Assembly (NCBI RefSeq): GCF_032854445.1
Contig: NC_088301.1
Location: 1,240,001-1,304,000, forward strand
Length of the DNA stretch: 64,000 nt
Direction: 5' to 3'
From: Liolophura sinensis
Lineage: Eukaryota; Mollusca; Polyplacophora; Chitonida; Chitonidae
Notes under the pieces: generated by a model
Told to the model about the DNA's origin: nothing
The model's input: the letters and a program-made list of their open reading frames with translations, nothing else
Database searches by the model: none
Translations under genes and position numbers: made by a program
Shown: positions 55,515-64,000 of the stretch, one piece after another
Layout of the letters: each line of letters opens with the position of its first letter
Numbering within the stretch: position 1 is the first letter of the stretch

Positions 55515-56200
55515 TACCGGGAAAGTAAATAGACATTAGGCTTCTATGTCACATCAAATATAGACATTAGACTTCTGTGCAACACCAAATACAGACATTA
55601 GGCTTCTTTGTCACATCAAATATAGACATTAGGCTTCTGTGTCGCAATAAATACTACGGGGATAGCATATAGACATTAGGCCTCAGTGTTACACCAAATA
55701 CAGATATTAGGCTTCTTTGTCACACCAAATCCAGACATTGGGCTTCTTTGTCACACAAAATGCAACTGGGATAGTATACAGACATTAGACTTCTGTGTCA
55801 CACCAAATACTACCTGGATATTATATAGAAATTAAGCTTCTACATCACAATAAATATAGATATTAGGCTTCTGTGTCACACCAAATACAGACATTAGGCT
55901 TCTTTGTCACATCAAATATAGACATTAAGCTTCTGTGTCGCAATAAATACTACGGGAATAGCCTATAGACATTAGGCCTCAGTGTCACACCACATGCTAC
56001 CGGTATAGTACATAAACATTAGGCCTCAGTGTCACACCAAATATTACCGGTATAGTATATAAACATTAGGCCTCAGTGTCACACCAAATATTACTGGGAT
56101 AGTATATAGACATTAGGCCTGGTGTCTCACACCAAATACTACGGGGATAGTATATAGACATTGGACATCAGCGTCAGACCAAGTATTATAGTATATAAAG
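55515..56200 (+). repeat. Degenerate tandem repeat, mixed 29 and about 55 bp units
   Basis: Core ATAGACATTAGGCTTCTGTG then TCACACCAAATACTAC, with or without GGGATAGTAT. About 16 cores are present. Short units lack the CTACCGGGATAG piece. Confidence 0.85.
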
Positions 56201-56567
56201 ACAAGGCGTATATTGTTCTGAATGCGTTATACACTACACAATATTTAGTCTGAATGGAATACAAATTCATTAATATAATATGTAACTTTAATTTATATAC
56301 GTGCCATTAAATATGTTTAATCCATTCAGACAATATATTCGCTCGGACGAACAACAAGAATGAATCTGTTCATCGTTTGGAAAAATGTACCAAGATAACC
56401 CAAGCTTTCCGGAAGGCTACTTATATACAGGAAATAGCTTATATCCTACTTCCTTTAATATTAACCCCTTGATTTAATCTTAGGAAGTTTTCTGCTCCCG
56501 TGGGTACATGTACATGTATGTAGCTGTGCATCCGATGTTGACGCACGTTTTAATCGCTAAACCCTAT

Positions 56568-56660
56568 TATTTATTTATTTATTTATTTATTTGATTGGTG
56601 TCTTGCGCCGAACTCAAGAATATTTCACTTGTACGATGGCTATCAGCATCACTGTGGGAA
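56568..56660 (-). mobile_element. SINE family A, 3' end, reverse
   Basis: Seven TTTA units then GATTGGTGTCTTGCGCCG and AATATTTCACTTGTACGATGG. The head is missing. Confidence 0.7.
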
Positions 56661-57164
56661 ATACATTTGAAGTTGTTCATGTAAGAATGCTGTGTATATA
56701 AATTATCTATAAATGAGGTATAAAGGAATAGTGCATACATCATACAACTGGATTCATACCATTTATCATCGAGGAAAGGATTTTAAGGATTTGCGTCACT
56801 GATTTTAAAGCCATATGGCAACGATTCAACCTTATACGACAGTGACTGGAAAGGTGCATGTCAAAGATTCACTTTTATACGTCAGTGATTAAAAGTGCAC
56901 CTGTACCCGACATAAATTCAGCCTTCTACATCGATGACCTGTAATGTACGTACATCGTAAAGATTCAGCCTGATACCTTGGTTACATTTCAAGATCTATG
57001 CGTCAAAACAGACATTCGTATACTAGACGTCAACCCATAAAGACATTCCAGGTCAACCATCGCAAGGCCAATTCCCAAAACGACGTTTCACGCAAACCAC
57101 CAAAGAACTAAGAAATTATATGAAGTATGAAAATAGGACGATGGACCATTCAATGCTATATTCG
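56661..57164. other. Non-coding stretch, faintly repetitive
   Basis: Loose recurrence of AAAGATTCA(A/G)CCT and ATACG(A/T)CAGTGA suggests a decayed tandem repeat. No exon. Confidence 0.35.
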
Positions 57165-57257
57165 TGGGCCCAGTTTCACAAAGATGTACGATAATCGCAC
57201 ATATAGGGCAATGGTGTGGTGATAGTGACCGTACGCCGCTTTGTGAAACTGAGTCCA
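57165..57257. mobile_element. MITE, 93 bp
   Basis: Terminal inverted repeats TGGGCCCAGTTTCACAAAG and (inverted) TGGACTCAGTTTCACAAAG, 17 of 19 matching. The TTTCACAAAG type of end is widespread among short non-autonomous DNA transposons of marine invertebrates (from memory). No clear target duplication. Confidence 0.75.
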
Positions 57258-57304
57258 AGTGAGCGGAGACTGAGTACTGATGCTGCTAGCTTGGTTGTAT
57301 TCAT

Positions 57305-57440
57305 TTGTTATATATTTTATTTGATATAACGCCTTAGTCAAGAAGTTTTCAATTATACGATGGCAGTCAGTTTTATGGATGGAGCAGACCGGCGAAAACC
57401 ACCGTTATTGGGCAAGTTACTGACTAACTTTTCTCAAGTA
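57305..57440 (-). repeat. SINE-like repeat (family C), reverse
   Basis: Left end TATTTGATATAACGCCTTAG, right end GGCAAGTTACTGACTAAC. Matches the family C order in reverse. Confidence 0.45.
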
Positions 57441-57959
57441 TGACGTATACATAGGTTTACGTACTAGTATATGCGCATCGTGATGGTGGACGTTAGAATG
57501 TTCAATCGGCCACACGACTGCTTAGTGTTATCAAGATCTCATAACGTTTCAATACCGGGTTGACCTAGCGACCGAATATTAAAATGACGAGTAAACAATG
57601 GAGAGTAAAACGAGAGCGGCATCCATATTTATCACATCAACATGGTGCTTAACGAATAAACAGTTGCAACAAAAGGGCGACTGAAATACTTGCATTCTTA
57701 CTACTCTACCTGGAAATTATTCACGGCTACGGGTGTGAAATTTGATCATCGCTAAATCCTTGAAAACTGATGTTTTCTCTCTGACACGTTACCAGCTTTA
57801 CTTACTATTTATGTAACTATTTTGTACACATTCCTTTGGAAACTGGTGATTAAGTTGTCATTTTTGGGAATGGCTCTTGTAATTATCGATTTGGAACGCA
57901 TCTTTCATAGATTATGTTCGAGTGGTAAACAAATGTCCGACTTTTCAATATTACATTAC

Positions 57960-58110
57960 CGAGTGGGGTGCATATCTTGCTTGATGTCTTCAGTATGATG
58001 CTTTAGTTAAGCATCGCCACAGTTATAATGACATTTGGACAGCATACAGGTATAAGGTGACACTTTTGTGATATGCGACCATTATATGACGAAAACAACG
58101 ATATGAGTAG
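57960..58110 (+). mobile_element. SINE family B fragment
   Basis: CCGAGTGGGGTGCATATCTTG, TGTCTTCAGTATGATGCTTT, GGACAGCATACAGG and GACCATTATATGACGAAAA match the 3' half of 48238-48565. Confidence 0.6.
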
Positions 58111-58332
58111 AGTATATAAAACCAATCGAACCATCCCTTGATTCAGTTATGAACTATTCGATTAGCTATGATCGAACGTTGATTAACGATATTCCTGTGT
58201 GAGAGGTGGTAAACTGCTTTAGAGAGTGAGTAGATAAGCACCGACAGGTGAGAGTGAGCCTGGTACCAGTGACAGTACATGACTGATGTAGGCCATGGAT
58301 TCTGGTATATCGCAGTTCACCTGTACGGGCGA

Positions 58333-58542
58333 TCAGTCAACTATTGGACAGAGAAGCCTGCTAACTGGAATTGTGGAAATACACTCATCGGTATCAACAT
58401 TGGTATACAAGGGTGCTGTTTGTGTAGCTTTGTTATATGTGTACCCCAACAGCATATAAATCAAGGCGTTGAAAGATAGGTTATCAGCATTGTAAACAAG
58501 CATAACAAACATGTTATCACTACGTAGCATTGCATGTAGTCC
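58333..58542 (-). CDS. Candidate terminal exon of a rhodopsin-like GPCR
   Basis: After an acceptor TTTTGAACAG, a 69-codon frame runs to TGA. Its first part reads GLHAMLRSDNMFVMLVYNAD then NLSFNALIYMLLGYTYNKA. This fits helix 7 of class A receptors: a hydrophobic run, an N-x-x-x-N-A-L-I-Y stretch in the place of NPxxY (Ala for Pro), and a following short basic helix-8 start. The tail is polar and short. Upstream exons would lie to the right, and none was identified. It could be a chance frame. The plus strand of the same region is also open (58279-58479). Confidence 0.3.
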   Translation of the reverse strand, partial: GLHAMLRSDNMFVMLVYNADNLSFNALIYMLLGYTYNKATQTAPLYTNVDTDECISTIPVSRLLCPIVD

Positions 58543-60600
58543 CTGTTCAAAACATCAAAACACCCGGCTTCTGTTTATGTCTTTGAAGTTGATGACCCTG
58601 TATGCAATGAGGATTTAAATCCATGTCAGTAAGTATAGGGCTAAACGTTTGTGCTTGAATTCTTGAAGGTGGCCAAGATTGCTGACGCCACATTGTCACC
58701 TTGTTGCGAAATCATTTTCCCACAAGCTGAACTACAAGGGAATGTGTGCCACTGACTGTGGTATGGGATTACCGGCCCCTCAAACACGTTCTTGAAGTCA
58801 ATTAATCTGCTTACACGTTTCTCCAAAGTTAATTCACAACGAGCTGACATATTTGCAAACACACCGCTGATTGGTTTCGCACCAGTGTTATTCAGCCAAT
58901 CATTGTGGCTTGCAAGAGACGAAGCTATGTCACAGTATGAGATGCACCATCACACTCCTGTAGGTTAGAAGGGTTAAGTAGAGATGCCATTTAATTTGGA
59001 ATATTTTGGATAATACCGAATAATCAACATGAACACGCCTAAAGTCTTTAGCTTACAAGGCTGACGCCCTTGACCACTCTGCCACTCACGTGCGGTGTAA
59101 GAAGTAATTGAGATGATTATATACATGGACGTGGCCGGACATTAAATCAAACATAAAATGACAATTAAATATTGAGGTCGAATACATCCTTCATCCACAT
59201 CAACTATAAAAACACTTACGAATTTGTTCTCACTGCCTCTTCTCCAGAACTACCGGTTAGGACGTTATCTGGGCATTGACATGATAGTGGGAATACAAAA
59301 GTTGGTGAAAAGGAGGTAAAATACAATTTATAAAGACAGCAAGCCAAATAATGCTCCAAAACTAGTTAGAACTTGATTAACATTTAGACTGTGATGGTAT
59401 TCTCATAATCCAAACATTTTGTTTATAAACGAGCTTTTTAACCCGCGTGATTCTTCGTGTGATTTTTTACTAAAATACATTTTCATCTTTTTTTCTCACT
59501 GGAAAATTTAAAAATATAACCACCTATATTCGCTGCTTTTGTACATATCACATATTCGTTGATACAAATCTACATATGACCATCTGTCAACTTCTACAGG
59601 CAATGGTTTGACGTTCGAAAGCTAAGCGAAGAAAGCGAGAGAGAGAGTTTGGTCAGGTAACACATTTCAGGTAACACATATTTATTTAAATATAAGTATT
59701 TTTCGAACTCAACTTTGCTCTTGTTAAATGTGACCTTTAGGGAAGTTTCTAAAAATCTTCTGTCCTTTTTTTCCCTTCTTAAGATGAATGCGTAACCGTC
59801 GTTTAACACACTTTAGACGCTTGCTCTTAACTGGAAACTGTTTGATGAGTTTGGTTTTTTGGTTTGAAGCCAGCATTTTAGCCCGGTTACCGAATTCACG
59901 GTATATTATTTAATTAGCTGTGAATACCTCAGTCTCTGTAAGAAATTTCAGCTCAGGGGCAACAATGCAACCGATGATATCCACGGCCCCCAAGCCCCCT
60001 CCCCCACGTTTCACGGTCGTATAACAACATAAGCGTATAACAGTTTGGTCCAACAATTTCAGTCCATGTTGTGATAGCTCTAATATCTTGTTGCCGTTGG
60101 GAGTACAAAGCCCGTGTTGTGAATAGAACATTTTGTTTCAAACAGGAGATAACAATTCCTTTATAACTGAAGAAAACTCTTAAAGGCAAAGAAAACGCGA
60201 TCTTGAAGTATATACGCTCAAAACATTAATGTTAATTTTAACAGAAAATGTGCTATATTAGTCCCAGCTATACTGCTTGTTTTTCTGTAAACAGGTCACT
60301 TCTTTTATTAAGATTCGTCAACGTGCAAAAATTTATTTTGCTGAATATATCCATGGCCAGTGAGCACCCATTATTTATTTATTTGTTACCTGTGCACGAT
60401 ATATGCTTTATGTAGGCCTACATGTAGTTACCGGTACTGGCCGGTGCTTGTATTTAAATATTTTCGGGTTAAGCCCCTTTTATTACCGCTCTACGGCAGA
60501 GTAGCTTTGTGGTCAAAGCATAGCTGTAACGGTACGTAAGTAGTTTAACTACAGCAGTGGTGGATGCTACAGCGTGTACTATCAATTACAGCGTTAAGCA
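58543..60600. other. Mostly unassigned stretch
   Basis: A CCAATCAGCGG motif (minus: near 58866) precedes a 73-codon ATG frame at 58862-58641 that has no donor. A tRNA-like half (TGGCAGAGTGGTCAAGGGCG, minus, about 59040-59090) lacks a B box. No further exon was supported. Confidence 0.3.
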
Positions 60601-60609
60601 GTTAATCCT

Positions 60610-60931
60610 AGCTCCCTGGCCTGGAATGTAATCTGCTCATTGAAACGCGGCTACCGCCAGCGTAAATGCTTTGATCTGCGCGCCCCCTAGCGGACAGCCT
60701 AGACACAACAATCGCCCGTTGACGAAAGATGTCAGTGAATGCGTTGCTGACGCTGTCGAAAAGTTGTGAATTTTAAGCCGTCCGTAATCAGTGTTGATTA
60801 TCATTTTCAGCACAGACGAATGCATTAACGAAGCAGAAATGTTGGACGGCCGGAATCGGTCGAGGAAAGACACTTGGATTACTTGAGATTTGGTTTTGGC
60901 CTGTGCCTAATCCCCTGCCATTTCACAGGAT
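60610..60931 (+). promoter_or_regulatory. CpG-rich candidate promoter of the 60932 gene
   Basis: CpG density is well above the surroundings between 60640 and 60870 (ACGCGGCTACCGCCAGCG, TGCGCGCCCCCTAGCGG, GACGGCCGGAATCGG). It lies directly before the start codon of a signal-anchor exon. The TTTCACAG just before the ATG could instead be an acceptor for that exon. Confidence 0.35.
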
Positions 60932-61001
60932 ATGCTTCATAGAGTCCCCAAGATTTGCCTAGCTTGTCTGGCTACAGTTTTGTCGCTGTGTCTTCTAATC
61001 G
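60932..61001 (+). CDS. First coding exon of a secreted or type II membrane protein
   Basis: ATG opens 23 codons, MLHRVPKICLACLATVLSLC then LLI, closed by a perfect donor (ATCG/GTAAGT) in phase 1. A basic N terminus followed by a 16-residue hydrophobic core is typical of signal peptides or signal anchors, as in Golgi glycosyl- and sulfotransferases. The next exon was not found in the remaining 3 kb and probably lies beyond the window. The upstream CpG-rich block supports a transcription start here. Confidence 0.4.
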
Positions 61002-61960
61002 GTAAGTGTGCGGCCAGACTGGTCAGTTATTATCTACATTCAGTAAAGATTTGATAAAGTTACTTTGTGTCGGACAGGAACTTGAAACGCGTTTTTTTTT
61101 CTTATTCATAAGGTGTTACACCTGAGAGCTAAAGTTTAATCAATACAAGGGTCCAGCTGAGATGTAAGGGACCATCTTCAGTTTACAAAACTGAATAAGG
61201 CGTACTTCGCAGTGGAAATGTAAGCAGGGCCGGGTCTGTGTTTTTTAACATGGCAATGATTATCAGTTATTATTATACAACTAGTTAACATTCACATACC
61301 TGTATAACAGTTGCAAAACAGAAAAACATGGTAAACCCAACCATACAGAATGCCCAATTATTGTTTATATCTAATGTAAACAATGTTTCTAGTTTATAAA
61401 TTGTTAAAAGTTTTAATTCAAAACTGGGAATGACAGAATTTTATGGTAGTGGGTCCACTTATACAGATTTTTTCTACCTTTTGTAGTAAATCATGTTACA
61501 TAATAGATGGACAACAGCATTTCCAAAAATACAAGTGTAACGCTATATTGCTAGCAGTCTTAACATGTGCCTAACACATGCTGTGTGGGCACATCAATAC
61601 TGAAAAAAGATTTTTAGGCCTACATTCGATCAATTGAGTGCCATTATGTTATCATCAATATCTTATCATGAAATATCAGTTTTGTTATTTTGCCATAATA
61701 ATTGTGTTATTGCAGTAAAGTGTTTTGATAACAAAGTCATTGTAGCGATACGCGTTCCAGTACAAAAGCAATGGTGGCCTAAGGCAGCAAGCCTACCATA
61801 GGCCTGCCACAACTGATGTAGGCAAACACTCAGAACCTGTATGTGTCAGTGGTGTTAGCATTCTGTGGATGAACTCTAGAACAATAGAACAACCCAGAAG
61901 TCGGCTGTACGATGATAAATATATAAGAACGAATATCACTGTTATGTACATGTACAGGTG
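61002..61960 (+). other. Probable intron 1 of the 60932 gene
   Basis: AT-rich, no frame or array. Follows a consensus donor. Confidence 0.35.
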
Positions 61961-62254
61961 AGTTGTGGAATGTAACCCTCTGTGTCAGTCAACACAAAGT
62001 GTTTGGAGAGTTACGGGAAATAACTGCTTCTGATGTGTCTGATCGACCATAAGCCACATTTACCGCATCTTCACACGCACAATAAATCTTCCCTGGCGTA
62101 AATCGATGCCAACTGAGTAGTCCCCATAATCAACTAACCTGTTCTGTGTCTCGCTGAACCAAAAACCATCCATGACAACTGCACAAATTGTCAAAATAAA
62201 TACATTTTGAGACGCTCCCTTGTTGGTTGATACAGAGTGTTACATTCCACAACT
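61961..62254. mobile_element. MITE-like palindromic element F, copy 2
   Basis: Ends AGTTGTGGAATGTAACCCTC and (inverted) AGTTGTGGAATGTAACACTC. The left inner part (AACTGCTTCTGATGTGTCTG, ATAAGCCACATTTACC) matches 22656-22917. The right arm is shorter than in copy 1. Confidence 0.65.
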
Positions 62255-62444
62255 ACATACATGTATGACTGGCATGTAGTATATTTGCCCAGAGTATACT
62301 GGTACATTTACTGGAGAGCCACAAAATCTTCTTCAATCCTTGGGAACAAAATTCTTTTCTGGGAGCAGCCATACCATTAAAAAAAAAAAACACTTAGACA
62401 AGGTCTGTAGGAAAATTTTTTTTCTAAATGAAATGACAGGGATT

Positions 62445-62726
62445 TTAAAGTGAACATAAAGTCTGCCACTATATAAACATAGAAATCATTATATAGGATG
62501 CAGTAATGACAGAAAAGTTTTGAGAGCCGAGAGGATGGAGTACAGCATTTGAGATTTTGCATTGACAGACAATTCACTTTGAGTAGCCATGTTGTAGAAG
62601 CCCTTATGAACTTGGCCAATCACTAGCGCTGAAAGCATCATGTGATAATTGGCTGTCATGTCAAAAAACCTATTATGTCTCGATTGTCATTGTGGTTTCT
62701 TATAGTGAGTAGACAGGTACCGATGC
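62445..62726 (+). repeat. Dispersed repeat D, copy 2
   Basis: Same blocks as 14680-14980 in the same orientation (AAGTGAACATAAAGTCTGCC, GACAGACAATTCACTTTGAG, TAATTGGCTGTCA). Confidence 0.6.
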
Positions 62727-64000
62727 AATAAATTGGATTTTGCGGCTAGTTTTAGTGTTAAACTGGTGCATTTTGGAGCTCACATATATGAGCAAGGAAT
62801 TGAGAACGGCTGCTCTGGGGCAAGATACTACAGTAACTTGTCAAGATTTGTGTTGTATTAAACACCAATGAGAAAACATCACATTATATTTGATACTGTG
62901 AATTGCATGTGAAAAATTGATATGAAACATTCTGGTAGTTTTAAAATCAAACGTATGAAGAAATGAACGATATGTTTATGTTTATAAAAGTTATACTTGG
63001 AGTTTAAGATGTATGAACAGCAGGGCTTTCATTACAAATTTGAGACGATGGGCACATGCGTTATTTAATGGTCATAATATATGCAGTCCATACGTATACA
63101 TATACATGTATGTTTCAAGTCCTGGCATTATAATTGAGCAAGCACTAGTAATCCAAATAATTTATAATATACAGCCAGACCAGTTTCATAAAACTTCACT
63201 TAGTCTGTTATTATATAATGTCAAATGGTATTCGTATCTAGTTGTATTATAGACACCCCGCGGGCATGCCTCCAGTTGATGTACAGCAGGTTGTGACACA
63301 GGACAGTAAACACCCTCCCTCCACCATGTTATGATTTGTAGGTCTGAATAGAAATGCCTTGCTAGCCCAGTCTTTCCAGTTCAGGTGTGGTCAAGCCTTA
63401 ATTCATTTTGCTCTATTCTTGCCTTCTTGGTTTCTCCTCCCTGGTAGAGTGACAAAAACAGTGTTTCGCTTTGCCTGAATGGGTCCCAGTTTAAGGAGAT
63501 TGTCAGAGGTGATGGTGGGTGCAGCTGTCATATGGACGCCCAGGGTGTGTGATGGATGGTATTGGATGGTATACTAGATAGCCCTCTGCAGTGACAGCCT
63601 CCTTAGCTGTTCCACATCTGCTTCTGAGGAAAGAACACACTATCAAGAGTGCTGTGAAAAGCTGCAAAAAGACTTTGGGAAATGTTACTTTAGTTCACCC
63701 TGAAGTATTATATACTACACTGTAAGCATTACTGATTACTGGCGTGATGAGTGTCAGTCTCTGAAATTGTTTTCAGTCAATCTCTTTGGTTTATTGGTTG
63801 AAAAAAATGTATATACTGTATTGAACTACAATTCTATTCATGACTAAGTTACTCATTTTGCCCAGCTCTGAGAGTTCAGTTTATGCTAAAAATATGTTTT
63901 GTGGTTTGTTTGGACAACTAGGATGGGAAATCAGTGTCATCACTAAAAGTAATATTTTATGATTATTTTATCTTTTTACACTTACAAATGCACTTTTTTG
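62727..64000. other. Right edge, no gene supported
   Basis: An acceptor-like TTGTATTATAG near 63251 precedes a short GC-rich stretch, but its frame does not fit the phase-1 donor at 61001. No array or SINE was recognised. Confidence 0.35.

Noticed and set aside
57156-57341. Minus-strand 61-codon frame
   Set aside because: It covers the 93-bp MITE and its terminal inverted repeats.
63251-63345. Second exon of the 60932 gene
   Set aside because: The frame entered from the phase-1 donor at 61001 stops after about 14 codons and no donor lies before it.

Overview
This is a eukaryotic, repeat-rich, AT-leaning window with split genes and GT-AG introns. The organism looks like a lophotrochozoan, most likely a mollusc. 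The evidence is two tRNA-headed SINE families whose 3' ends (AGTACGGCGTAAAACACC followed by AATAAA repeats, and ACGTTAAACCC followed by CACT repeats) I associate from memory with bivalve and gastropod genomes. The species is not resolved. No bacterial genes, no viral or LTR elements and no reverse transcriptase reading frames were seen.

Two genes are secure and could be rebuilt exon by exon with matching splice phases. ALG14 (minus strand, 5 coding exons, 21628 down to 14176, 219 aa) is the membrane-anchor subunit of the second GlcNAc transferase of dolichol-linked oligosaccharide synthesis. TLCD4, formerly TMEM56 (plus strand, 6 coding exons, 28027 to 34739, 264 aa), is a multi-pass TLC-domain membrane protein. 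They lie head to head with about 6.4 kb between their start codons. Human chromosome 1p21.3 has the same neighbour pair in the same divergent orientation, so this looks like ancient bilaterian microsynteny.

Weaker gene traces are: a probable 3'-terminal exon at the left edge (218-475, plus); an unidentified minus-strand gene with a clean 357-nt internal exon (49479-49123) and a phase-compatible second candidate (46122-45985); a terminal exon resembling the last helix of a rhodopsin-like GPCR (58542-58333, minus); a first exon with a signal anchor (60932-61001, plus); and a small CpG-rich reading frame at 11290-11442.

The rest is dominated by tandem repeats. At least fifteen minisatellite arrays with units from about 17 to 96 bp fill the intergenic space and several introns. 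Most of the long open reading frames in the window are artefacts of these arrays. The most interesting array, in TLCD4 intron 5 (31841-33235), has a unit that reproduces the exon 5 splice donor itself, placing some 30 donor-like copies directly behind the true donor. Two SINE insertions have exact 13-14 bp target-site duplications. Several MITE-like palindromic elements occur in two copies each.
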